This document shows, piece after piece, positions 53,640-62,963 of a stretch of 64,000 bases of DNA (its first letter is position 1; the number at the start of each line of letters is the position of its first letter). The DNA lies in assembly GCA_965225715.1 (NCBI GenBank), contig CBDDBK010000002.1, positions 1,302,001 through 1,366,000 of the forward strand, written 5' to 3'. Source of the stretch: CBDDBK01 sp965225715 (lineage in GTDB: Bacteria; Bacteroidota; Bacteroidia; Cytophagales; Flammeovirgaceae). The notes under the pieces were generated by a model. The model was not told the DNA's origin and did not search any database. It saw nothing but the letters and a program-made list of their open reading frames with translations. A program made the translations under genes and the position numbers.

Positions 53640-54689
53640 TTATTTTTTGCTTTTATTCGCCAATTGTCCACAAGCTGCTGCTATATCTTCTCCCCGACTT
53701 TTTCTTATGTTTACATTCAAATCACAACTTTCCAAATAACTGACAAAGTGTTCTAATTGTTTTGGAGAAGTGTTTATAAAATTATTTTTTTCTATATTAT
53801 TATATTCTATAATATTAATTTTAGAAGGTACATGTTTGCTAAATGAATAGAGTGCTTCTGCATCTTTAAGGGTATCATTAAAGTCTTTAAAAATAATATA
53901 TTCAAATGTTACTAATTTTTTAACTTTACTATAATAGTATTTCAAAGCATCTCTAAGAGTCGTTAAATTATTGCTCTGGTTAATAGGCATAATACTATTT
54001 CGTTTTTTATCGTCAACGGCATGAAGTGATAAAGCAAGTTTACATTTAATTTTATCATCACCAAGTTTACGAATCATTTTAGCAATCCCTGCTGTGGAAA
54101 TAGTAATCCGTTCTTTTGAAAACCCTAAGCCTTTTTCGGTCAAATAATCTAAAGATTTTATAACTTCTGAATAATTTAAGAGAGGTTCTCCCATACCCAT
54201 ATAAACTATATTTGTGAGCTTATGTTTATAAATTTCTAACGCTTTCTGATTAATGAGTCGTACTTGATCGTATATTTCAGAGGCTTCAAGGTTGCGTATA
54301 CGCGGTAAAAATCCAGTGGCACAAAACTTACATGTTAAGGCACAACCTACTTGCGAAGAGATACAAGCAGTAAAACGATTAGACATTGGAATAAGTACAC
54401 CTTCCACATGATGCCCATCAAAGAGTTCAAATAAAAATTTTAGTGTTCCATCTTTAGATTTTTGTTCTTTAACGATTTTGACAGGGTAAAAATTAAAATT
54501 ATCCTTTAACAAAGATCTTATCTTTTTTGATAAATTAGTCATACTATCAAAATCTATATTTCCCTTTTTCCACAACCATTCCTGAATCTGTTTGCTTCTA
54601 AACGTTGATTCTTCGTGCTTTTGCAAAAACAGCTCTAAATCCTTTGATTCTATTTTCCGGATGTCCTTTTTGAGTTTAGTAGAGAGCAT
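53640..54689 (-). CDS. rlmN: Dual-specificity 23S rRNA/tRNA methyltransferase RlmN
   Basis: A 349-aa radical SAM enzyme. The cluster motif is C116-A-L-T-C120-K-F-C123 (CALTCKFC), preceded by the N-terminal helical domain with RSKQIQEWLWKKG. NIVYMGMGEPLLNY, STAGIAKMIRKLG and ALSLHAVDD are family marks, and the methyl-carrying cysteine is C340 near the end (AAACGQL). It methylates C2 of A2503 in 23S rRNA and A37 in some tRNAs. It stands alone, with gaps of about 480-540 bases on both sides. Confidence 0.97.
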   Translation of the reverse strand: MLSTKLKKDIRKIESKDLELFLQKHEESTFRSKQIQEWLWKKGNIDFDSMTNLSKKIRSLLKDNFNFYPVKIVKEQKSKDGTLKFLFELFDGHHVEGVLIPMSNRFTACISSQVGCALTCKFCATGFLPRIRNLEASEIYDQVRLINQKALEIYKHKLTNIVYMGMGEPLLNYSEVIKSLDYLTEKGLGFSKERITISTAGIAKMIRKLGDDKIKCKLALSLHAVDDKKRNSIMPINQSNNLTTLRDALKYYYSKVKKLVTFEYIIFKDFNDTLKDAEALYSFSKHVPSKINIIEYNNIEKNNFINTSPKQLEHFVSYLESCDLNVNIRKSRGEDIAAACGQLANKSKK

Positions 54690-55230
54690 TTTTAAATAAA
54701 TTAGACAATATTAAAATTACAATAATTAAAATTTATAGTTTATAAATTTTTTATTTTCAAATATTTATATGATTTTAAGCTGTAAATCTAAATTTTAGAT
54801 TTGTAGTAATAATCTCTAAAATAAGTGTATTTAACCTCATGTAACTTTCAAATATTTTTTTTATTTTTAAAGTTTACTCTTAATTATTATATAGTATAGA
54901 GCAAAATAAAATCTGTCACTTATAGGTTTTTTTTAATTTTTACATCGAAACTTATCATGGAGAACTTTAAAGACATGTTGATTTTTTTGAACACTAAGAA
55001 CGTGTTTAGGTTTTATTTTTAACAGTATAAATAATTTATACTGTTGTTTTTTAATTTTTTTTCCATACAATACATGATCGATAATCAGAAAATTATCGTT
55101 TAAAAACGAGATAAAAAAATAGTTTATTTAATATTTTATATCTTTATATTCTTATAAGCAAAAAATTTAGTACTCTTCTATTCTTTATAGGTTTTAGCTG
55201 CCATTTTTTAAATTTTAAACTTTATTTATC
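54690..55230. other. Gap upstream of the LRR gene, with an IS5-like end
   Basis: No gene seen. At 55005-55045 AAGAACGTGTTTAGGTTTTA followed by ACAGTATAAATAATTT matches the reverse complement of 25618-25657, so it is a solo end of an IS5-like element. The remainder is AT-rich; the promoter of the LRR gene was not recognised. Confidence 0.45.
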
Positions 55231-57954
55231 ATGAAAAAAATCACTTTTTTTATACTCTTTTTTTCCTTTTTTACAGCAAAAGCGCAAGTTAATACGCAAG
55301 ATTCTTTAGCTTTATTAGCTTTATACAACAGTACTAACGGTGCTAACTGGAACACCACCTGGAATTTAAACAATCCTGTTGGCAGCTGGCATGGAGTCAC
55401 TACAACAAATGGGCGAGTTGTAGAGCTTGATTTTTTTTTTAATAATCTCAATGGTTCCATTCCGTCGGAGTTGGGCAATCTAACTGCTTTAACAAGTTTA
55501 AATTTATCTATCAATGACCTTACAGGTTCCATTCCGTCGGAGTTGGGCAATTTAACTGCTTTAACAAATTTAAATTTATCTATCAATCTACTTACAGGTT
55601 CCATTCCATCGGAGTTGGGCAATCTAACTGCTTTAACAAATGTAGATTTATCTCTCAATGACCTTACAGGTTCCATTCCGTCGGAGTTGGGCAATTTAAC
55701 TGCTTTAACAAATTTAAATTTATTTTTCAATCTACTTACAGGTTCCATTCCACAAGAGTTGGGCAATTTAGTAAATTTGAGAGAATTAAATTTATCTGGC
55801 AATCTACTTACAGGTTTCATTCCGTCGGAGTTGGGCAATCTAACTGCTTTAACAAATTTAGATTTATCTTTCAATCAATTTACAGGTTTCATTCCGTCGG
55901 AGTTGGGCAATCTAACTGCTTTAACAAGTTTAAATTTATCTAACAATCAACTTACAGGTTCCATTCCATCGGAGTTGGGCAATTTAACTGCTTTAACAAC
56001 ATTGGACTTAGATAACAATCAATTTACGGGTTCCATTCCTCCGGAGTTGGGTAATCTAACTGCTTTAACAATATTAAATTTAGATGAGAATCAATTTACA
56101 GATTTACCGGATTTATCACATTTAGCAGGTATAATGGATGATTTTCGTGTTCAAAACAATTTTTTAGATTTTGAAGACATAGAACCCAATCTGGCTAATT
56201 TAGCTTCTGCTTCTAATTATTCGCCTCAAGGACCGGTAAGAGAAGGGGATTTTTATTCTAATCCTATAGGTACAGATATAGTGCTTTCGGTTGCAGTCAA
56301 TGGTACCGGGAATGTATACCAATGGTTTTTAAATGGTGTAGCTATAGGAGGCGAAAGTAATTCTGATTTAAACCTAACCAATATACAAGAAGCCAATTTT
56401 GGTCTTTACTATTGTGAAATTACCAATCCCAATGTACCCGGTCTTACCTTGAGGTCTTTGCCCGATATTGTTGGCAATCCCTTTCCAAGCGATATAGTAA
56501 CATCAGATTTTTTGATTCTTTTAAATCTATACAACAACACTAATGGAGCTGGATGGAATACAACTTGGGATTTAGCGTTATCTCCAACAAACTGGGGCGG
56601 GATAACATTAGAAAATCAAAGAGTAGTAGCTATTGATTTGGCTAATAATAACTTATTGGGAACATTAGCTTCTGATTTAGGTCTTTTAGATAGTTTGCAA
56701 ACTTTAGATTTAGGCACTAATGAGTTGAGTGGCGCTATTCCGGCAGAACTCGGCAATTTAGCTGCTTTAACGACTTTAGAATTAGATAGCAATCAACTTA
56801 CGGGTTCCATTCCTCCGGAGTTGGGCAACTTAGCTGCTTTAACAACTTTAGACTTAGGCAATAATGAGTTGAGTGGCGTCCTTCCGGCAGAACTTGGCAA
56901 CTTAGCTGCTTTAACAACTTTAGACTTAGGCAATAATGAGTTGAGTGGCGCTCTGCCTAATACATTAGCTAACTTGACTAACTTACTTAATTTAAAACTG
57001 GAAAACAATGCTTTTACCGGTCTATCTGATTTAACTGCCTTAACTCAACTTGTTGTTTTTAGTGTTCAAAATAATTTTTTAGATTTTGGAGACATAGAAC
57101 CCAATCGGGCTAATTTAGGTTCTGCTTCTAATTATTCGCCTCAAGGACCGGTAAGAGAAGGCGAAAACTATACTTTGCCAAGTGGGTCAAATTTAATGCT
57201 TTCTGTCGATGTAGGCGGTACAGGAAATCGTTATCAATGGTTTTATAATAGTAATCCTATAGCTAATGCTAGTAATTCCAGTCTTGATTTAATGGACCTT
57301 CAAGCTGAAGAGTCCGGTCTTTATTATTGTGAGATTAGCAATCCCAATGTACCGAGTTTGATTTTAACTTCTTCAGCAGATACTTTAAAGGTAGTGCCTA
57401 ATGCAGCTCCGACAGGCATAGCCCTTTCGAACAACAGCATAGAAGAAAACTTAGCTATAGGAACTTTAATAGGTCTTTTTTCCACAACAGACGCTAATCC
57501 AACTGATAAGCATACCTATACAATTTCTGATAACACCAATTTTCAAATCAGTGCGGATAGTTTATATGCTAATATTTCCTTTGATTATGAAACAATAGAA
57601 AGCTATAACTTAACAGTAACAAGTACAGACTTAGGAGGGTTAACCTATTCGGATGATTTGATTATCAGCATTATAGATGGTGATGATGGTGGTTTGGTAA
57701 CAGGTATTGAGGATGTTTTTACTCAAACTGAAACCGTATTGTATCCGAATCCAAGCACAAATTTTTTACATATAAGGGGCTTGAAAAAGATAGGGGTCGT
57801 GGAACTTCTATTTTATAACCTTCAAGGTCAAATAGTAAAGGAATACAGTGAGATTCAAGATGTTTATGATGTTAGCGATTTGCCTAAGGGTTTCTATATA
57901 GCGCTTATCAAAACGTTAAATTTTGAAAAAACCATTAATTTTATTATCAACTAG
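55231..57954 (+). CDS. Secreted leucine-rich-repeat protein with Ig-like, cadherin-like and T9SS sorting domains
   Basis: A 907-aa protein with a signal peptide (1-19, ending AKA). An LRR cap (LALLALYNSTNGANWNTTWN) leads into about ten 24-aa plant-type LRRs of the form GSIPSELGNLTALTxLxLSxN. An Ig-like domain follows (GPVREGDF to LYYCEITNP), then a second LRR block (from LLNLYNNTNGAGWNTTWD), a second Ig-like domain, a cadherin-like repeat (IALSNNSIEENLAIGTLIG) and a T9SS type A sorting domain (YPNPSTNFLHIRG ... GFYIALIKTLNFEKT). It is exported by type IX secretion and probably anchored at the surface for adhesion. The stop codon abuts an IS end at 57954. Confidence 0.92.
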   Translation: MKKITFFILFFSFFTAKAQVNTQDSLALLALYNSTNGANWNTTWNLNNPVGSWHGVTTTNGRVVELDFFFNNLNGSIPSELGNLTALTSLNLSINDLTGSIPSELGNLTALTNLNLSINLLTGSIPSELGNLTALTNVDLSLNDLTGSIPSELGNLTALTNLNLFFNLLTGSIPQELGNLVNLRELNLSGNLLTGFIPSELGNLTALTNLDLSFNQFTGFIPSELGNLTALTSLNLSNNQLTGSIPSELGNLTALTTLDLDNNQFTGSIPPELGNLTALTILNLDENQFTDLPDLSHLAGIMDDFRVQNNFLDFEDIEPNLANLASASNYSPQGPVREGDFYSNPIGTDIVLSVAVNGTGNVYQWFLNGVAIGGESNSDLNLTNIQEANFGLYYCEITNPNVPGLTLRSLPDIVGNPFPSDIVTSDFLILLNLYNNTNGAGWNTTWDLALSPTNWGGITLENQRVVAIDLANNNLLGTLASDLGLLDSLQTLDLGTNELSGAIPAELGNLAALTTLELDSNQLTGSIPPELGNLAALTTLDLGNNELSGVLPAELGNLAALTTLDLGNNELSGALPNTLANLTNLLNLKLENNAFTGLSDLTALTQLVVFSVQNNFLDFGDIEPNRANLGSASNYSPQGPVREGENYTLPSGSNLMLSVDVGGTGNRYQWFYNSNPIANASNSSLDLMDLQAEESGLYYCEISNPNVPSLILTSSADTLKVVPNAAPTGIALSNNSIEENLAIGTLIGLFSTTDANPTDKHTYTISDNTNFQISADSLYANISFDYETIESYNLTVTSTDLGGLTYSDDLIISIIDGDDGGLVTGIEDVFTQTETVLYPNPSTNFLHIRGLKKIGVVELLFYNLQGQIVKEYSEIQDVYDVSDLPKGFYIALIKTLNFEKTINFIIN
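55453..56100 (+). repeat. Nine tandem 72-bp LRR-coding repeats
   Basis: Units start every 72 bases from 55453 to 56029, each opening with GGTTCCATTCCGTCGGAGTT or a close variant. Identity at silent positions is high (TTGGGCAATCTAACTGCTTT recurs), so the array is young or kept uniform by recombination. Confidence 0.93.
56731..57018 (+). repeat. Four tandem 72-bp LRR-coding repeats, second block
   Basis: Units start at 56731, 56803, 56875 and 56947. They use GCTGCTTTAACAACTTTAGA where the first block uses ACTGCTTTAACAAATTTAAA, so the two arrays evolve separately although both code for 24-aa LRRs. Confidence 0.9.
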
Positions 57955-58844
57955 AAGTTGTTTACAAATTAATTTGGAAAAATAAAAAAACATGGGCAAA
58001 TTTGTAAGTATTTAGCTTTTAAATAGTTATCTAAACAAATTAAGCCCATGTCCATCGTAAAAACAATGATAACACAAAAAGATTTTCAGCCAAAAATTTT
58101 ACCCCATATTTTGAGTATAAGGTTGTCTTCAAGAGGTAAAAAATCTAAAATCGGTTATTATAAACTTTATTGTTATATGCTTTACAAAGCGAAATCAGGC
58201 TGTCAATGGAGAATGTTATCTATTGATAATAAGGAAATTACTAATTTTTTTGAAAAGATTTTCAAGGCTTCTGTAGCCCTTTTGAAAAGTGATCATCTAG
58301 CTGGTCAATTATCTGAAATTAATTTAGATGGCACGCATAGTCTAGCTAAAAATGGTGCTGAAGCAGTAGCTTATTAGAGGCGTAAAAAAGGCAAGACGAC
58401 TAACTTATTGTTTTTGACAAATGGGAAGGGTAAAGTGCTTGGTATAAGCGAAGGTATAGCTGGTAAGCACAATGATTTATATGAGGTAAAAAGGTATACT
58501 AAGAAGATGTTAAAGGATTTAAAAAAGTGGGGGTATACATTGCAAAATGTTTTATTTTAGTCAGACAAAGGTTTTGATAGCAAGCTCTTTAGAAAGTTTT
58601 TATTTAATCAAGGCTTGAAGCCAAATATTGATGAAAACAAACGCAATCGTAAAAAACCAAAGCGGGGGAGGAAACGCTTTTTTGATATAAGAACGTTATA
58701 AAAATCGTTTACCAATGAGCGTACTTTTGCTTGGATAGATGGCTTTAAAAACATTCTCATACGCTTTGATAAGAAAGTCCAAAATTGGCTAGCTTGAAAT
58801 CAAATTGCTGCTAGCCTTATAAATTTTAAGTTGTAAACAACTTC
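57954..58844 (+). mobile_element. IS5-like insertion sequence with 19-bp inverted repeats
   Basis: GAAGTTGTTTACAAATTAA (57954-57972) and, in inverse, GAAGTTGTTTACAACTTAA (58826-58844) differ at one base. The 891-base element carries one transposase frame with three in-frame stops. It begins at the last base of the LRR gene's TAG stop and ends inside a broken ATPase gene. This element's ends differ from the AGAGCGTGTTTAG family elsewhere in the window. A clear target duplication is not visible. Confidence 0.85.
58048..58797 (+). pseudogene. IS5-family transposase with three in-frame stop codons
   Basis: The frame opens MSIVKTMITQKDFQPKILPH and reads ILSIRLSSRGKKSKIGYYKL, KSGCQWRMLS and LNLDGTHSL-like INLDGTHSLAKNGAEAVAY before a TAG at 58375. 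It continues in the same frame RRKKGKTTNLLFLTNGKGKV to a second TAG, then SDKGFDSKLFRKFL to a TAA, then FTNERTFAWIDGFKNIL to a TAG-free end near 58797. The first Asp and the C-terminal N-E-R-T-F-A-W (usually V-E-R-T-F-A-W) of IS5/IS427-type DDE transposases are recognisable. There is no frameshift, only stops, which suggests recent inactivation. Confidence 0.85.
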
Positions 58845-59179
58845 ATTACAAAATATGTGATCTATAGTCTCACTACCAGGGAAAATAGTTAATGTATAAG
58901 TTATTAAAATGGCTTGCTCGTTTTCCCACTCACAGTAAAAGTCAAGTGGTTCATTATCTTCAGATAAGCTATGACGAATAGAATAATAGTGTCGAGATTC
59001 TAAGTTATAAGGTTCTCTGGAAGGTTAAAAGAATTTATTAATTTAGAAAAATGATTTAAACCTTCAAGAAAATTGCTTTTTCCTAAATTATTTGATCTGA
59101 TGAGTAGAGTTAACTCATCTAAATCGACAGTAGAATCTTTATGACTTTTAAAGTTTTTTAATCTAAATTTTCTAAACAT
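58845..59179 (-). pseudogene. AAA ATPase (RecF/OLD-like) N-terminal fragment cut by an IS
   Basis: On the minus strand the gene starts at the ATG at 59177-59179: MFRKFRLKNFKSHKDSTVDL, then LTLLIRSNNLGKSNFLEGLN, a Walker A of the G-x-N-x-x-G-K-S-N kind with Arg in place of the first Gly. A frameshift follows after about 58 codons; the other frame reads ENLYNLES-like EPYNLESRHYYSIRHSLSED and EPLDFYCEWENEQAILITYT up to the IS boundary at 58844. The rest of the gene is not on the far side of the IS. Such ATPases occur in defence systems and as SMC-like DNA proteins. Confidence 0.7.
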
Positions 59180-59223
59180 GCTATAACTAATTGAATTACA
59201 TAAATATGGTTATTGTGATATTA

Positions 59224-60303
59224 TCAGTTTATTTTATTAAGATTAGCTTGTAGATAAAAATCCATGATGACCAGAGCCGCCATAGCTTCAACAATTGGAA
59301 CTGCTCTTGGAACAACACAAGGATCATGTCGCCCTTTGCCTTTGACAGTAATAGGTTCTCCTTTCTCATTCAGACTTATTTGATCAGTCATGATAGTAGC
59401 TACGGGTTTAAAAGCAACTTTGAAATAAATGTCTTCTCCATTTGAAATTCCCCCTTGTACACCTCCAGAATGATTGGTCTGGGTAGAAATATTACCTTTA
59501 TTATCTTTGATAAATAAGTCATTGTGTTGTGAACCCAACATTTTAACCCCTTCAAAACCACTTCCATATTCAAAACCTTTTACTGCATTAATACCCATCA
59601 TAGCATGGGCTAAAGCAGCATGCAATTTATCAAAAACAGGTTCTCCCAAGCCAGAAGGCACATTTTTAATAACACCTAAAACACAACCTCCAATAGTATC
59701 TTTATTCTTTCTTGTTTGGTCAATAAGATCGATCATCTTTTCCGCTATTTCCAAATCAGGACATCTTACAATGGTATCCTCTGTTTTTTCTAAATCCAAG
59801 TCCTTATAGCTTTTTTGAACAGCTATATCTCCAACCTGACAAACGTATGCTTGGCTTTTGATACCCAATTTATTTAAATACATTTTAGCTATACTCCCGG
59901 CAGCTACTCTCGCTAATGTCTCGCGAGCAGAACTTCTACCACCTCCTCGATAGTCTCTTATGCCGTATTTAGAAAAGTACGTGTAATCGGCATGGGAAGG
60001 TCTAAACTGATCTTTGATATGAGTATAATCTTTACTCTTTGCATCTTTGTTATAAACTAATAAAGTGATAGGCATACCCGTTGTTTTTCCTTCAAAAATG
60101 CCCGACATAAATTCTATTTTGTCGCTTTCCTGACGTTGAGTCGTAATTTTTGACTGACCAGGACGTCTTCTCTGCATTTCCAATTGGATAAAATCTTCGT
60201 CAATTACTAAACCTACCGGGCAACCATCAATGATTACACCAACGGCAGTTCCATGTGATTCTCCAAAAGTTGTGATTCTAAAAATCCGACCAAATGAATT
60301 CAT
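59224..60303 (-). CDS. aroC: Chorismate synthase
   Basis: A 359-aa AroC. It opens [18 protein letters not shown], and the family blocks are visible: [47 protein letters not shown] (with [17 protein letters not shown] after it), GSQHNDLF and [13 protein letters not shown]. It removes phosphate from EPSP to give chorismate, using reduced FMN, the last step of the shikimate pathway. It stands alone. The gap to the next gene (60304-60575) holds an ATAGC-AAG-GCTAT palindrome. Confidence 0.98.
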   Translation of the reverse strand: MNSFGRIFRITTFGESHGTAVGVIIDGCPVGLVIDEDFIQLEMQRRRPGQSKITTQRQESDKIEFMSGIFEGKTTGMPITLLVYNKDAKSKDYTHIKDQFRPSHADYTYFSKYGIRDYRGGGRSSARETLARVAAGSIAKMYLNKLGIKSQAYVCQVGDIAVQKSYKDLDLEKTEDTIVRCPDLEIAEKMIDLIDQTRKNKDTIGGCVLGVIKNVPSGLGEPVFDKLHAALAHAMMGINAVKGFEYGSGFEGVKMLGSQHNDLFIKDNKGNISTQTNHSGGVQGGISNGEDIYFKVAFKPVATIMTDQISLNEKGEPITVKGKGRHDPCVVPRAVPIVEAMAALVIMDFYLQANLNKIN

Positions 60304-60575
60304 TTCAAAATTAAATTTTGGTATTTTATGTCATCTCAAATAAAAAAAGGGTTTTTGAAGTGCTTAAGTTATTGACAACGAAAAAATGTTCTCTCCTTAT
60401 TTTTAATAGCAAGGCTATAAAATATAGAATTGTATAACTTTGTTCATAAAATAAAATTAAGAAACCCTCAAAATTAGTTCATAATACAAAAATACTTCTG
60501 TAAATAGGATAGTTTTTAACAAAATAATTGACAATGTTATGTCTGAAAACAGCCCCTCTTAATTAATATATTGCT

Positions 60576-60839
60576 ATGAATTTAATTAAAATAAGCAGAG
60601 CAAAGTACATAGAAAACTATAAAGTCCACTTACACTTTTCAGATGGATTAACAGGAATAGTTGATTTAGAAGCTGAAATTTATGGAGAAGTTTTTGAGCC
60701 CTTAAAGGATAAGAATTATTTCAAATCATTTGTTAAAGATAGATGGACAATTGGCTGGGCATGTGGAGCGGACTTTGCCCCTGAGTTTCTTCACGAACTG
60801 ACCCAAAAACAGAATAAAGACAATCGCAATTTTAGATAG
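60576..60839 (+). CDS. DUF2442-domain protein
   Basis: An 87-aa protein. YIENYKVHLHFSDGLTGIVD, VFEPLKDKNYFKSF and WACGADFAPEFLHELTQ match the three blocks of DUF2442 (typically RFSDG...VFEPLRD...WPNGADLDPE). These small proteins often stand next to DUF4160 proteins and are thought to form toxin-antitoxin-like or mobile-element-associated pairs, but no DUF4160 frame is upstream or downstream here. The function is not established. It may be a solitary survivor of such a pair. Confidence 0.85.
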   Translation: MNLIKISRAKYIENYKVHLHFSDGLTGIVDLEAEIYGEVFEPLKDKNYFKSFVKDRWTIGWACGADFAPEFLHELTQKQNKDNRNFR

Positions 60840-60925
60840 TTTATTCATTTTTCTGAATCAGAAATATAACAAAATATCTTGAAAGTTAAAGGTTTATAAA
60901 AAAGTATAGAGATTTTAAGGTTGTA

Positions 60926-62836
60926 TTAATAAATCAATAATTTACGCTCTAAAATTTTATTTCCCAAATCAATAAAAAGAATGTAAAGTCCGGAGGGTAT
61001 TTTTTCGAGTTTGAAAACAGGGTTTTGTTCTGATAAGTTATTTTTCTCTAAAATTTTATTCCCATAAACCGTGTACAGCTTTATGCCTCTAACAGGCTGT
61101 TTACTTTGAATTTTGAAAAAATTACTAGCTGGATTGGGATATACCAAAATATCAGGCTCTTCCGATGTAGGATTAGGCTCTAAGGCGGTAACTATATCTA
61201 ATTTTTCAAAAATAGGTCTTAACATTAGGCTACCATTTAGACTTTTGTTTTGTTGCCACTGGGAAGAGACATTAAAAAATATATTATTCCCACCTTTTGT
61301 ATTCATATCAAAACCTAAAATTAAAGGTTCTTGAGACCGCTGACGTACTCCAATATAAAAAGTATCGGAAAGTATTAAGCCCGCTCCAAAACCATTATCA
61401 ACTTCATATCTTTGAAAAGTATTTAACCCCTCCGAATAATTTATGGTAATGTTGCGACTAAAAAGGATTTCATCATTGGCATCGTTAAGAGCATCAATTT
61501 TTTTCCAAACGAACAAATCAAAAGTCTCTGAAGATAAATCATTTTCATTGCGAGGTAGATGAATATCTATGTGAGTTAAAGTATCCGGGTTGTCTAAAAT
61601 AAAACGGTGAGCAAGGCTTCCAAAAAACACATTGACACTCACACCTGCTTCGGCAGTCCCATCATCATAACTAAAATAATCTTCCAAGATATTAAGGGAT
61701 CTTAATGTATCATTGTTTTGGGTTGGAATAATAAAATTGGGAGAAGTCGGGCTATTTTCAACCGCATCAATTCTAAACTCATGTCTAATTTTAGTTGGGG
61801 CTTGTAAATTATAAAAAGGTAACCCAGTATTATTAATGGCTGAAAGTTGGGCAGATTCATTATTTAGAAGTAACACAACATTCTGACTGCTTGGTGTTTG
61901 GCTTTGGGTAAAAAGCTGAAAAATTGAAACAGTATCTTGGGTTGTTAGATCTGTTAAATGAAACCCAAGCCGAATAGGACTTGGAATAACCGGGCTTAAA
62001 TTATTTAAACGTACCGTAATAGTATCTCTTAGAAAGAAAGTAGGGTCATTTTGAAAATGGTTAAAAGGAATGGCGTAATAGTTTTTAAATAAACCATTGG
62101 AGTTTCCGGATAAAGCGACATCTACCCTTTGACTCGGCTTGTCGGCAGCTGAATCATATACATAAACATAATCTATGTTCCAATGGTCAAAAGCTCCAGA
62201 TTGTCGCCCATAATTTGTAAAACGAAATTGGAATCCATTGTAAAAAAAATCTGAATTATTAAGCGTAACTTCAATCCTATTAAAGGTATCTTGAAGACTT
62301 AAAGGGTTGGAACCGGAAACACTCCAAAGGTTTATCCAGAGTCCATCGATTTGTTTAATTTGAAGAATCAAAGAGTCTTCAGCATTGGGTGATTCACCTC
62401 TTCCACCTGCCTGCCACCAAAAACTAAACACCAAAGTTTCGAGATTAGTTATATCTTCTAGAGCCAAAGGGCAAGAGGTTAACTTATCATTTAGACCAAC
62501 GGCAAATGGACTATTGGTCACGTATGGCTGCCCATTTTGAAGCAAGCCATCAAAAGTAGCTATATTTGACGTAGGATGATCGCTGCTAAAACCATTATTT
62601 ATGAAAACATCTTCACTATTTTGCCATAAACTACTATCCGGTAAAATAAAACTGGTACTAAAATCATCGAAAAATGGTAGGGGTATTGTATCGCTTCCTG
62701 TTGTTCTTAATAGATTTGGGCGGAATATTTTTGAAGGTAAAGGGTATAACATAGGTTGAGCTAAACACTTTCCAACCAAAGATAACCCCCATAACCCAAA
62801 ATGAAGTTTTAAAAATAACTTTAAAAAAGTGTTCAT
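60926..62836 (-). CDS. Secreted protein with T9SS type A sorting domain
   Basis: A 636-aa protein with a signal peptide (about 1-26, ending KCLAQ). The N-terminal half has beta-sandwich features of concanavalin-like or MAM-like domains (DTIPLPFFDDFSTSFILPDS, LVFSFWWQAGGRGESPN, DHWNIDYVYVYDSAADKPSQ). The middle is beta-rich with repeated adhesion-like strands. The C-terminal ~75 residues are the sorting domain (ILVYPNPASNFFKIQSKQPV ... IPSGLYILFIDLGNK). It is therefore a type IX secretion cargo. The closing VYPNPAS and GLYIL pattern is standard. Function beyond secretion is unknown; adhesion is a guess. Confidence 0.88.
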   Translation of the reverse strand: MNTFLKLFLKLHFGLWGLSLVGKCLAQPMLYPLPSKIFRPNLLRTTGSDTIPLPFFDDFSTSFILPDSSLWQNSEDVFINNGFSSDHPTSNIATFDGLLQNGQPYVTNSPFAVGLNDKLTSCPLALEDITNLETLVFSFWWQAGGRGESPNAEDSLILQIKQIDGLWINLWSVSGSNPLSLQDTFNRIEVTLNNSDFFYNGFQFRFTNYGRQSGAFDHWNIDYVYVYDSAADKPSQRVDVALSGNSNGLFKNYYAIPFNHFQNDPTFFLRDTITVRLNNLSPVIPSPIRLGFHLTDLTTQDTVSIFQLFTQSQTPSSQNVVLLLNNESAQLSAINNTGLPFYNLQAPTKIRHEFRIDAVENSPTSPNFIIPTQNNDTLRSLNILEDYFSYDDGTAEAGVSVNVFFGSLAHRFILDNPDTLTHIDIHLPRNENDLSSETFDLFVWKKIDALNDANDEILFSRNITINYSEGLNTFQRYEVDNGFGAGLILSDTFYIGVRQRSQEPLILGFDMNTKGGNNIFFNVSSQWQQNKSLNGSLMLRPIFEKLDIVTALEPNPTSEEPDILVYPNPASNFFKIQSKQPVRGIKLYTVYGNKILEKNNLSEQNPVFKLEKIPSGLYILFIDLGNKILERKLLIY

Positions 62837-62963
62837 TTAAATCAATTATAAGTTACTGTAAACAATATTTTTTATGTGCTATGGATGATTATCGAATACA
62901 ATTTATTTTATCTTAATTGTAATATCATGTTTTTCTACAAAATCTTTCACAATATCTGCGATT

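Noticed and set aside
55215..55874. A 219-codon open frame on the minus strand with regular repeats (LPNSDGMEPVRSL and similar)
   Set aside because: It is the antisense reading of the 72-bp LRR repeats. The true gene on the plus strand has a signal peptide, known domains and a sorting signal.
56793..57008. A 71-codon minus-strand frame with repeated SLLPKSKVVKAAKLP-like words
   Set aside because: Also an antisense shadow of the second LRR block.
57954..58844. Stop-codon reassignment suggested by in-frame TAG/TAA in the transposase
   Set aside because: Other genes in the window end normally at TAA, TAG and TGA, and decay of an IS explains the stops.
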